The notes beneath the pieces are model-generated. The model did no database searches. It was not told the DNA's origin and saw only the letters and a program-made list of their open reading frames with translations. Shown here piece after piece: positions 19,515 through 27,099 of a stretch of DNA of 64,000 bases. Origin of the DNA: JAXHUH01 sp034211175 (GTDB taxonomy: Bacteria; Actinomycetota; Acidimicrobiia; Acidimicrobiales; CAIXPF01). The stretch lies in the NCBI GenBank assembly GCA_034211175.1, contig JAXHUH010000137.1:1-64000 (forward strand), given 5' to 3'. Made by a program: the position numbers and the translations under genes. Each line of letters opens with the position of its first letter. Positions within the stretch are counted from its first letter, which is position 1.

Positions 19515-20304
19515 GTGACGACGAGCTCGATCGTGGCGCGCAACACCGCGCCCGAGTCCCGCAACCCGATCCACACCGACGCGGCCCGGGCCCACGGGTT
19601 CCGGGGCGGGATCGTGCCCGGGGTGACGATGGTGGCCTACCTGATGCGGGACCCGATCGAGCGCTGGGGACCCGACTGGCTCGGCTCCGGCGAGATCGAC
19701 GTGCGCTTCCGCCAACCGGTCTACGACGGCGAGGAGGCCGTGGTGGTCGCCGAGGAGCCGCCGGGCTCGGGAGGCGACGTGCTCGACCTGCGACTCGAGG
19801 TCGCTGGCCGCGGCGACCTGCGTCGAGGGCCGGGCGCTGCGGCACCGGACGCTGGCGACGCCGATCGCCGAGTGGTTCCCACCGGGAGCGGCACCGGCGG
19901 TGCTGCCCCCGGTGTCGGCCGAGGGACTGCGCGAGGCCGGGGCGCTCCCGTCGATGGTGATCGACACGTCACCCCCCGCCGTCGAGCACTGGCTCGCCGA
20001 GCACGGCGAGGACGACGGCCGCTTCACCGAGATGCTCCACCCGGCGATGCTGTCGCGGGCCTCGGCCGTGATCCTGCCGACCCGGTTCACGTTCGACGGC
20101 CCACGGATCCACCGCGGCCTGCGCAGCGCGTTCCACGCCACCCGCCCCGTCGGCACGCCGCTCACCGCCCGGGGCCGGGTCACGCGGGTGTGGGACCACA
20201 ACGGCCACGGCTACGTGAGCTCCGAACTCGTGGTCGTCGACGACAACACCCACGACGTCGTCGTCCACCTCCACAGCGAGTCGATCCACCGCCTCCGCGT
20301 CTGA
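19515..20304 (+). pseudogene. MaoC-like acyl-CoA hydratase/thioesterase (double hotdog), frameshifted
   Basis: From GTG 19515 the first frame reads ARNTAPESRNPIHTDAAR, GFRGGIVPGVTMVAYLM and GEIDVRFRQPVYDGEE, typical of a MaoC-type hotdog domain. Near 19795-19805 the frame breaks: the continuation AATCVEGRALRHRTLATPIAEWFPP and the second hotdog half (MLHPAMLSRASAVILPTRF, HSESIHRLRV) lie in the next frame. The span of 790 nt is one base more than a multiple of three, so deletion of a single base (for example the extra C of GGTCGCTGG) would restore about 263 codons. Likely a hydratase serving the same pathway as the upstream genes. A sequencing error is a serious alternative. Confidence 0.8.
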
Positions 20305-20349
20305 GCCGTCGTTCCGGCCGGGGCGAGGGTGACGGGCCCGACCCCAGGG

Positions 20350-22584
20350 TCAGAGCAGGCCGAGCCGGCGGGCGCGGTGGATGGCTTCGCGGCGGTCGGT
20401 GACGCCGAGCTTGCGGTAGAGGCCGCGGGTGTGGGTCTTCACGGTGTTGATCGAGACGTAGAGCTCGGCGGCGATCTCCCGCTGCGACAGGCCCGAGGGC
20501 AGGTACCGCAGGACGGCGAGCTCCCGGTCGGTCGGCTCCTCGACCAGCTCGGGCACCGGGTCGGGTGCCGAGGCGGAGGCGACCCGATGGCGGGCCTCGA
20601 TCCGGGCGAGGTCGGCGCCGACGGAGCCCGGGTCCCGACAGCCGGCGACGACCCGACGCGCCTCGACGAGGTGGTCGGGCCCGTCGGGCTCGCCGGCGGC
20701 GCACAGCACCTCACCGGCGCAGGTGTGGGCGTAGGCGAGGAACAGGTTGTCGGGTGAGCGGGCGGCCAGCTCGGCACCCCGGCGCACCAGACCGGCGGCC
20801 CACTCCGGGTCATCGCTGACCCGACCGAGCGCGCTCATGGCGAGGCAGGCCAGCGGGGCGTCCTCGTGGGCGACCTCGACGGCGAGCGCGATCGACTGCT
20901 CGGCCAGTCGGGTGGCACGGCCGCGGTCGCCGAGCTCGACCGCGGCCATGGCACCGAACACCGGGGTCACGACCGCGACGTAGTGGTCGGGTTCGCGCTC
21001 GGCCAGCGCCGCGGCCTCGGCCAGTGGGCCGGCGGCCCGAGCGGGGTCGCCGCCGAGCACGAAGGCCCCGCCGACCATCATCGCCAGGCGGGCGGTGCGG
21101 GTGTGGTCGCCCCGGTCGTGCACCGTGCGGGCGATCGTCAGCCCGGTGGCGACGTCACCCGAGGTGAGCGAGGCCGTGATGGCGAGCGGCGCGACCTCGG
21201 GGTGGGCGGCGTCGCCGTCGGCCAGCTCGATCGCCCGCAGCAGCCAGCGGGCACCGTCGTCCCACGAACCCTGGGACAGGGCCAACCACCCGGCGAGCGC
21301 GGCGCAGCCGACGTTGTGGTCGGCGGCCTCGCCGACCGCACCCAGGTAGCGGACCAGCGTCGTGAACTGGCCGGCGTTGAGCAACGTCGTCGCCTGCGAG
21401 GCGAGCAGCGCCGCGGCCCGGGCGCGGTCGCCGGCGGCGAGGGTGTGGTCGATGGCGTCGACCGCACGGCCGGTCGACTCGAACCAGTCGGCCGCCCGCA
21501 GGTGCAGGCCGTCGAGCTCACCGGTGATCACCCGCCCGGCCTCGGCCCGCAGGACGTCGCGGAGCAGGTGGTGGTAGCGGAACCAGGTGCCGCTGCCGTC
21601 GAGCCCGATGACCAGCTGGTTGACACCTGCGAGCCGGTGGAGCCAGGCGGCGCCGTCGGTCGTCCCGCACACGGCGTCGACCAGCGGGCCGGCCAGACGG
21701 TCGAGGATCGCCGTGCGCAGCATCCGGTGTCGGTCGTCGTCGTCGAGTGCGTCGAGGAGCTCGTCGGTCAGGTACTCGGCGACGAGCCGGTCGCCGTTCT
21801 CGAACCCGGCGAATCCGCCGCCGGCGCCGAGCGACAACCCGGCGAGGACCAGACCGGCGGCCCATCCCTCGGTCCGGGCGACGAGCCGTTCGACCTCGGC
21901 GTCGTCGATGCCGGCGGTGCCGTTCACGGTTGCACCGCTACCCGGCGCGTCGTTGCCGGCCACGCCCACGAGCGCGGCGGCGTCGGCGCCCTCGAAGCGG
22001 AGGTCGCGGGCCCGGATGTCGACGAGCTCGCGCCGCACCCGCAGGCGGCCGAGGCGGAACGGCGGGTCGAGGCGGGTCGCGACGACCACGAGCACGTGGG
22101 GCGGGGCCAGCTCGAGGAACCGCTCGAACCCCTCGTGGACCACCGGCGCATCGATCAGGTGGTAGTCGTCGACGACGAGCGTGATCGCGCCGGCGTGGGC
22201 ATCGAGCGCGTTGACCAACCGGGGCACGACGACGGCGGCGTCACCACCGGAGGCGCGGACCGCCGGCAGGACCCGGTCGGCGACACCGGCGACGACGCGG
22301 TCGAGGGCCAGGGTCACGTACGCCCAGAACCGGGCGGGATCGGCGTCGGCGTCCTCGACCTGGAACCAGGCGACCGAACCGTCCGGGCGCCCCGCCGCCC
22401 ACGACCCCACCAGCGTGGACTTGCCCGCACCTGCCGGGGCGCTGACGAGCACGAGCCGGGTCCGCCCGTCGGTGGCGGCGTCGAGTGCGTCGACGAGCGG
22501 GGCGCGGCGCACCAGCCCACGGGGCAGGACCGGCGGGCGGAGCTTCGTCGCCGCCAGCTCCTCCGCGGGGTCCGCCTGATCCAC
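20350..22584 (-). CDS. LuxR family regulator of the LAL (MalT-like) class
   Basis: Large ATP-binding LuxR regulator, about 744 residues. Order: short N-terminus with TKLRPPVLPRGLVRR typical of MalT/LAL proteins, Walker A APAGAGKSTLVG, Walker B-like ITLVVDDYHLID, and the STAND-type NTPase/winged region (TRLDPPFRLGRLRVRRELVDIRA, FRYHHLLRDVLR). TPR-like helical repeats rich in Ala and Leu follow. The C-terminus is a LuxR HTH, ELAVLRYLPSGLSQREIAAELYVSINTVKTHTRGLYRKLGV. The inducer is unknown. GTG 22584 is chosen; GTG 22611 lies inside the promoter palindrome. It is divergent from a small protein/membrane protein pair that is its likely target. Confidence 0.9.
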   Translation of the reverse strand: MDQADPAEELAATKLRPPVLPRGLVRRAPLVDALDAATDGRTRLVLVSAPAGAGKSTLVGSWAAGRPDGSVAWFQVEDADADPARFWAYVTLALDRVVAGVADRVLPAVRASGGDAAVVVPRLVNALDAHAGAITLVVDDYHLIDAPVVHEGFERFLELAPPHVLVVVATRLDPPFRLGRLRVRRELVDIRARDLRFEGADAAALVGVAGNDAPGSGATVNGTAGIDDAEVERLVARTEGWAAGLVLAGLSLGAGGGFAGFENGDRLVAEYLTDELLDALDDDDRHRMLRTAILDRLAGPLVDAVCGTTDGAAWLHRLAGVNQLVIGLDGSGTWFRYHHLLRDVLRAEAGRVITGELDGLHLRAADWFESTGRAVDAIDHTLAAGDRARAAALLASQATTLLNAGQFTTLVRYLGAVGEAADHNVGCAALAGWLALSQGSWDDGARWLLRAIELADGDAAHPEVAPLAITASLTSGDVATGLTIARTVHDRGDHTRTARLAMMVGGAFVLGGDPARAAGPLAEAAALAEREPDHYVAVVTPVFGAMAAVELGDRGRATRLAEQSIALAVEVAHEDAPLACLAMSALGRVSDDPEWAAGLVRRGAELAARSPDNLFLAYAHTCAGEVLCAAGEPDGPDHLVEARRVVAGCRDPGSVGADLARIEARHRVASASAPDPVPELVEEPTDRELAVLRYLPSGLSQREIAAELYVSINTVKTHTRGLYRKLGVTDRREAIHRARRLGLL

Positions 22585-22605
22585 CGCACCAGCGTAGGGA
22601 CCCCG

Positions 22606-22621
22606 TCTCACCCGGGTGAGA
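22606..22621. promoter_or_regulatory. 16-nt palindrome in divergent promoter region
   Basis: TCTCACCC/GGGTGAGA is a perfect palindrome between the LuxR-type gene and the divergent two-gene cassette, followed by a further CGGGTGAG half-site at 22623-22630. Candidate binding site for the LAL regulator or another dimeric protein. Confidence 0.5.
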
Positions 22622-22672
22622 TCGGGTGAGGGGCGAGGACGACCCACCCGGTCGGGGCGCATCGTCGGGGGC

Positions 22673-22909
22673 GTGGACGAACCGACCACCTACCACATCG
22701 TGATCCGGGGCCGGGCCGGCGCCCGTGTCCTCCACCCGTTCGTCGACGACTTCGTCGTTGCGGCGACCCCGGCGGGCGACACCAGCGTGACCGGCCCGGT
22801 CACCGACGCCGCCCACCTCCACGGCCTGCTCGTCCACCTCACCTCCCTCGACGCGGAGGTCGTGAGCGCCAACCCCGTCACCGACCCGGAGAGGAACCTC
22901 CCGTCATGA
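22673..22909 (+). CDS. Small conserved-looking protein, function unknown
   Basis: A 78-residue acidic protein read from GTG 22673 (VDEPTTYHIVIRGRAG). It looks like a compact alpha/beta fold: a first strand YHIVIRG, FVVAATPAGDTSVTGPV, and AHLHGLLVHLTSLDAEVVSANPV. The pattern recalls small BON/ACT-sized sensor domains but I cannot assign a family. It overlaps the downstream membrane protein gene by 4 nt (ATGA), so the two are translationally coupled. The LAL regulator is divergent. Real gene status is supported by coupling and codon pattern. Confidence 0.65.
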   Translation: MDEPTTYHIVIRGRAGARVLHPFVDDFVVAATPAGDTSVTGPVTDAAHLHGLLVHLTSLDAEVVSANPVTDPERNLPS

Positions 22910-23628
22910 GCACCACCTCCCCCATCCGACACGACACCGCTGCGTCACCCGCCCACCCACCGGCGCCCGAGTCGGGCCGTCTCGGCTCCCTGACCCGCAT
23001 CGGCGGCATCGCCGCACTCGTCGAGGCCGCGACCTTCGTCGTCGGCATCGCCCTGTTCGCCACGGTGCTCAGCGACTACGCCACCGGCGACCCGACCCCG
23101 GCCGAGTCGGTGTCGTTCGTCGTGGACAACCAGGGTGCGCTCTACGCCTGGTACCTGATCACGCTGATCGTGTTCGGCATCGCCCTCGTACCCCTCGCGC
23201 TCGCCCTCCACCGCCGCATCCGCGACGCCGGCGGCCTGGCCCAGACGGCGACCGCGTTCGGGGTCATCTGGTCGGGCCTGATCCTGGCCACCGGCATGAT
23301 CGACAACATCGGCCTCGGCGTCGTCTCCGACCTGGCCGACACCGACCCGACCCAGGCGGAGGCCGTGTGGTCGTCGCTCGATGCGATCACCAACGGCCTC
23401 GGCGGCGGCAACGAGCTGGCCGGCGGCATCTGGGTCCTGCTCGTGAGCGTGGCCGCCCTGCAGACCCGGGCACTCCCCCGCAGCCTCAATGTGCTCGGCA
23501 TCGTGAGCGCCGCCGCCGGCCTGGTCACGGTCGTCCCCGGTCTCGAGGACGTCGGCCTGATCTTCGGCCTGGGCCTCATCGTCTGGTTCACCTGGCTCGG
23601 CGCCGTCCTCGTCCGCAGCGAGCGCTGA
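22906..23628 (+). CDS. DUF4386-like integral membrane protein
   Basis: About 240 residues with roughly six transmembrane helices: IGGIAALVEAATFVVGIALF, LYAWYLITLIVFGIALVPLALAL, AFGVIWSGLILATGMIDNIGLGVV, an ELAGGIWVLLVSVAALQ helix, LNVLGIVSAAAGLVTVVPG and a last LIFGLGLIVWFTWLGAVLV. The helix spacing and the YLITLIVFGIALVPLALAL segment resemble DUF4386-type membrane proteins of unknown function. GAGAGGAA precedes ATG 22906, which overlaps the upstream small gene. A strong terminator-like hairpin follows at 23654. Confidence 0.75.
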   Translation: MSTTSPIRHDTAASPAHPPAPESGRLGSLTRIGGIAALVEAATFVVGIALFATVLSDYATGDPTPAESVSFVVDNQGALYAWYLITLIVFGIALVPLALALHRRIRDAGGLAQTATAFGVIWSGLILATGMIDNIGLGVVSDLADTDPTQAEAVWSSLDAITNGLGGGNELAGGIWVLLVSVAALQTRALPRSLNVLGIVSAAAGLVTVVPGLEDVGLIFGLGLIVWFTWLGAVLVRSER

Positions 23629-23653
23629 TCCGCAACGCGCAACCCTCGCTGCC

Positions 23654-23687
23654 CCCGGTCCCCGGCCACTCACGGCCGGGGACCGGG
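23654..23687 (+). terminator. Hairpin terminator after the membrane protein gene
   Basis: A 14-bp perfect stem (CCCGGTCCCCGGCC at 23654-23667, complement at 23674-23687) with the 6-nt loop ACTCAC, 26 nt after the stop codon of the membrane protein gene. No U-tract. Confidence 0.7.
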
Positions 23688-23797
23688 CCACGCATCGTGC
23701 GCGTCGCCTGCGAGCTCGTGTCTGCCCAGGTCACCGGAGCGATCCGGCGCGGCCGCAGGGCATCGGGACTAGCGTGCAGCCGGTCGGAGGAGGTCGG

Positions 23798-23860
23798 ATG
23801 CTGCTCGTTGCTCCAAGCGATTCCGAGGGCGCGGATCGCGATCGGTCGGTGCAGCCATGA
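23798..23860 (+). CDS. 20-residue leader ORF coupled to the DUF4071 gene
   Basis: ATG 23798 is preceded by GGAGGAGGT, the strongest ribosome-binding site in this region, and opens a 20-codon frame (MLLVAPSDSEGADRDRSVQP). Its TGA overlaps the ATG of the next gene (ATGA at 23857). The downstream gene has no good site of its own, so it is probably translated by re-initiation from this leader. Peptide sequence shows no stall motif, Cys cluster or repeat of a regulatory amino acid. Supported by RBS and overlap only. Confidence 0.5.
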   Translation: MLLVAPSDSEGADRDRSVQP

Positions 23861-25257
23861 GCGACCAGCCCGGCTTCCGGCCCATGGTCTTCGTCGCCAT
23901 GCCGTTCGGCAAGAAGACCGCTCCATCCGGTCTCGTCGACATCGACTTCGACGCCATCTACAATGAGGCGCTCCGCCCGGCGGTGGCCGACCTCGCCGTC
24001 GAGATGATCCGTGCCGACGAGGAGCGGACCGGCGGGTTCATCCACCAGTCGATGTACGAGCGGCTCCTCCTCGCAGAGGTCGTGATCGCCGACCTGACAC
24101 TGGCCAACCCCAACGTGTTCTACGAGCTGGGGATCCGCCACGCCGCGCGACCGAGGTCGACGATCCTCATCTCGGCCGAGGTGTCCCAGCTTCCCTTCGA
24201 CGTGGAGCCGTTGCGAGCGTTGTCCTACGAGCTGACCGACGGCCGGCTCGACCCCGAGGCCGCGACGCGGCTCCGCAACGACGTGCATGAACGCGTCGAG
24301 CTCGCACTCAGTGAGAAGGCCCCGGACAGTCCGCTGTTCCAGCTGATCAACGACTACCCGGGCATCGACCTGCCCCACGACGTCACCGAGACGTTCAGAG
24401 ACCGGGCCCGCAAGGGGAACCGACTCCACGAGGAACTGCGAGAGCTTCGTCGCAGCGCCGACAAGGAGCTGGCACTACGGCGCGTGCGTGAGATCGAAGA
24501 CGCCGCGATGCGAGCGGCGCCGGCCGCCACCGAGCTGCTCGTCGATCTGCTCCTGACCTACCGCGACCTGTCCGGCTACGACGACATGGTGCGCTGCGTC
24601 GGCAAGCTGCCCGCCCCGGCGCAGGACCAGACGACGATTCGCGAACAGCTCGCCTTCGCTCTCAACCGGCGAAACGGGCAGGGTGATCGCGACCGCGCCC
24701 AACGTGTCCTCGAGGAGGTGATCGAAGAACACGGGCCCTCGGCCGAGACCTACGGTCTCCTCGGACGTATCCACAAGGACCGCTTCGAGGCCGCCGTCGA
24801 GTCCGGCGATGAGGAAGCCGCCGATGTCCACCTCGACGAGGCGATCGAGGCGTACACCAACGGCTTCGAGGCCGACCCGCGGGACTACTACCCCGGCGTC
24901 AACGCGCTGACGCTGCTGATCCGCAAGGGCACGCCCGAATCGCTCGCGCAGGCGAACGAGCTGGTGCCCGTCGTCCGCTTCGCCGTCGGGCGCCGGGGCG
25001 CGTCGGGTTCGTCCGACTACTGGGACGTCGCCACGGCGCTCGAACTGGCGGTCATCGCCCGCGATGAGCGGACCGCGACCCGTGCCGCCGTCAAGATGGC
25101 AGGCCTCGACGCACGGGACTGGATGTACGAGACGACGATCCGGAACCTGGGCTTCATCCGCGAGGCGTACGAGGACGACGACCCCGCCAGCTGGATGGCC
25201 GCCATCGAGCAACGCCTGCGCAACGCGATGGACGACCCGCCCGAACCAACCGGGTGA
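23857..25257 (+). CDS. TIR-like/deoxyribosyltransferase-fold domain with DUF4071 (MAP3K TRAFs-binding-like) TPR region
   Basis: 466 residues in two parts. Residues about 8-150 carry VFVAMPFG, FDAIYNEALRPAV, RADEERTGGFIHQSMYERLLLAEVVIADLTLANPNVFYELGIRHAARP. This is a Rossmann-like nucleotide-binding domain of the TIR/nucleoside-deoxyribosyltransferase type, with the Asp of ADLT and the Glu of YELG as the conserved acids. Residues about 180-455 form a helical TPR-like region that I match to DUF4071 (found in eukaryotic ASK/MAP3K5 as the TRAFs-binding domain). Such bacterial proteins have been proposed to act in nucleotide-dependent conflict and immunity signalling. No defence gene is adjacent. 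It uses slightly more A/T-ending codons than its neighbours and is alone behind a coupled leader ORF. Confidence 0.75.
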   Translation: MSDQPGFRPMVFVAMPFGKKTAPSGLVDIDFDAIYNEALRPAVADLAVEMIRADEERTGGFIHQSMYERLLLAEVVIADLTLANPNVFYELGIRHAARPRSTILISAEVSQLPFDVEPLRALSYELTDGRLDPEAATRLRNDVHERVELALSEKAPDSPLFQLINDYPGIDLPHDVTETFRDRARKGNRLHEELRELRRSADKELALRRVREIEDAAMRAAPAATELLVDLLLTYRDLSGYDDMVRCVGKLPAPAQDQTTIREQLAFALNRRNGQGDRDRAQRVLEEVIEEHGPSAETYGLLGRIHKDRFEAAVESGDEEAADVHLDEAIEAYTNGFEADPRDYYPGVNALTLLIRKGTPESLAQANELVPVVRFAVGRRGASGSSDYWDVATALELAVIARDERTATRAAVKMAGLDARDWMYETTIRNLGFIREAYEDDDPASWMAAIEQRLRNAMDDPPEPTG

Positions 25258-25260
25258 ACC

Positions 25261-25758
25261 TCAGGCGTCCTCGAAGAGCTCGGGTGGGAAGCCGCCGCGG
25301 CTGAGTGGGCCCCAACGGGTGGGCTCGATCAGGATCATGCACTTGCCCTGGTCGGCCATGGCCTGGCGGTACTCGTCCCAGTCGGGGTGCTCACCGGAGA
25401 TGCAGCGGAAGTACTCGACGAACGCGTCGGACGCCTCGGGCATGTCGAGCACCCGGGCCTGTCCGTCGATCTGCACCCACGAGTCGTTGAACTTGTCGCC
25501 CAGCACGAGCACGGAGACGTTCGGGTCACGGCGGGCGTTCGCCGCCTTCGCCCGCTGCGGGTAGGTCGACACGGCGAGCACACCGTCGGCGGTCATGCCC
25601 CCGGTGACCAGGCTCAGCTGCGGGCGGCCGTCGCGCCGGGTCGTGGCGAGCACCCAGTGGTTCTTCCCGGCCAGGTGGGCGGCGAGCTCGTCGCGATCGA
25701 GCGGCTCGTCGCCCGCCATGTGCTGGGCGCGGGGGTCATCTCGGGGGATCTTCTTCAC
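25261..25758 (-). CDS. PPOX-class (pyridoxamine-phosphate-oxidase-fold) flavin/F420 protein
   Basis: A 165-residue split-barrel protein. Typical segments: ELAAHLAGKNHWVLATTRRDGRPQLSLVTGGMTADGVLAVST, YPQRAKAANARRDPNVSVLVLG, WVQIDGQARVLD, and a C-terminal Trp-containing EPTRWGPLSRGG. This is the pattern of actinobacterial TIGR03618-like PPOX proteins, many of which bind coenzyme F420, though cofactor choice cannot be read with certainty. GTG 25758 follows GGAGGCGAGG. It converges on the DUF4071 gene with 3 nt between stops and is divergent from an alcohol dehydrogenase. Confidence 0.85.
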   Translation of the reverse strand: MKKIPRDDPRAQHMAGDEPLDRDELAAHLAGKNHWVLATTRRDGRPQLSLVTGGMTADGVLAVSTYPQRAKAANARRDPNVSVLVLGDKFNDSWVQIDGQARVLDMPEASDAFVEYFRCISGEHPDWDEYRQAMADQGKCMILIEPTRWGPLSRGGFPPELFEDA

Positions 25759-25858
25759 GGCCTCGCCTCCTCGGTGGACCCCGCCACGCTCGCGCAACCG
25801 CGAGCCGTGCGCCGCCACGGGTTGGCGCGAACCGGCGCGACGCAACGAGATTGGGCCC

Positions 25859-25882
25859 GTGCCGGGCGCCGCCGCCCGGCAC
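25859..25882 (+). promoter_or_regulatory. Hairpin in the alcohol dehydrogenase 5' region
   Basis: A 10-bp stem (GTGCCGGGCG / CGCCCGGCAC) with a 4-nt loop ends 18 nt before the ATG of the alcohol dehydrogenase gene, just upstream of its AAGGGGG ribosome-binding site. Since the flanking genes diverge it is not an obvious terminator; a 5'-UTR role is possible. Confidence 0.4.
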
Positions 25883-25900
25883 GCGTCGAAGGGGGACACC

Positions 25901-26935
25901 ATGAGGGCGCTGCAGTACCGCAAGGTCGGCACCGAGCCGGAGATCGTCGAGGTCGAGACACCGGAGCCGGGGCCTGGCGAGGTACGCCTGAAGGTCACCG
26001 CCGCCGGCGCGTGCCACTCCGACAGCTACCTGATGGACCTGACCGAGGAGCAGTTCTACCTGCCGCTGCCCCTGACGCTGGGCCACGAGGGTGCCGGTGT
26101 CGTCGACGCGCTCGGCGACGGGGTCAAGGGCCTGGAGATCGGCGAGCCGGTCGTCGTCTACGGCTCGTGGGGTTGCGGCCGCTGCCACCCGTGCGCCGAG
26201 GGCAAGGAGAACTACTGCCGCCGAGCGGCCGAGCTCGGCATCGCCCCGCCCGGCCTCGGTGCGCCCGGCTCCATGGCCGAGTACGTGATCGTCGACGACG
26301 CCCGCCACCTCGTGCCCCTCGGCGACCTCGACCCGGTGGCCAACGTCGCGCTCACCGACGCCGGGCTCACCCCGTACCACGCCATCAAGGGGTCGCTGCC
26401 CAAGCTGGTTGCCGGGTCGACGGCGGTGGTGATCGGCGTCGGCGGGCTCGGCCACGTCGGTGTGCAGCTCCTGCGGGCGCTCACCCCGGCGACCGTGATC
26501 GCCATGGACGTGAGCGAGGACAAGCTGGCCCTGGCCCGCGACGTCGGCGCCCACCACGTGATGGCGTCCGACGGCGAGGCCGCGGGCCGGGTGCGGGAGC
26601 TGACCGGCGGGCGGGGCGCCACGGCCGTGTTCGACTTCGTCGCCGTCCAGGCAACGCTCGACGCCGGCCACGCCATGATCGCGGTCGAGGGCGACCAGGT
26701 CCTCGTCGGCGTCGGCGGCGGCGTGCTGCCGAGCGGCATGCTCGGCGCCCCCTACGACTCGACCGTCCGGGCGCCGTACTGGGGCTCGCGCTCGGAGCTG
26801 ATGGAGGTGCTCGACCTCGCCCGAGCCGGGCTGGTCACCGTCGAGACCGAGGTGTTCTCCCTCGACGAGGCCCCCGAGGCGTACCGCCGGCTCCACGCCG
26901 GCACCCTGCGCGGCCGGGCGATCGTCGTGCCGTAA
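25901..26935 (+). CDS. Zinc-dependent alcohol dehydrogenase (MDR family)
   Basis: Medium-chain dehydrogenase/reductase, 344 residues. Catalytic zinc ligands are seen in AGACHSDSY (Cys, near residue 38) and LGHEGAGVV (His-Glu, near 62-63). Structural zinc Cys residues occur in GCGRCHPCAEGKENYC. The cofactor loop is VIGVGGLGHVGVQLLRAL followed by the acidic D of AMDVSEDKL, which favours NAD over NADP. Resembles aryl/aliphatic alcohol dehydrogenases such as the Rhodococcus and Mycobacterium AdhA/AdhD types. GGGGGACACC precedes the ATG. Stands alone, divergent from the PPOX gene. Substrate not determinable. Confidence 0.92.
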   Translation: MRALQYRKVGTEPEIVEVETPEPGPGEVRLKVTAAGACHSDSYLMDLTEEQFYLPLPLTLGHEGAGVVDALGDGVKGLEIGEPVVVYGSWGCGRCHPCAEGKENYCRRAAELGIAPPGLGAPGSMAEYVIVDDARHLVPLGDLDPVANVALTDAGLTPYHAIKGSLPKLVAGSTAVVIGVGGLGHVGVQLLRALTPATVIAMDVSEDKLALARDVGAHHVMASDGEAAGRVRELTGGRGATAVFDFVAVQATLDAGHAMIAVEGDQVLVGVGGGVLPSGMLGAPYDSTVRAPYWGSRSELMEVLDLARAGLVTVETEVFSLDEAPEAYRRLHAGTLRGRAIVVP

Positions 26936-27099
26936 ACACCTCCGGCGGCCACCACGCCGATTCCGCGGCAATCGCCCGCAGAGGGTGATGCCGGTTCGCC
27001 ACAACGGGTCGACCATCACCGTGGTCGACCATGGCTGAGCCTCGCTCGCCGGCCACGCCGGACGAGCTGCGTTCAGCTGTCGCGTTGGAGGAGGGCTGC

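Noticed and set aside
23857..25257. A complete multi-gene defence island around the DUF4071 gene
   Set aside because: Neighbours are a DUF4386-like membrane protein, a PPOX protein and an alcohol dehydrogenase; no nuclease, methylase, cyclase or other defence gene adjoins.
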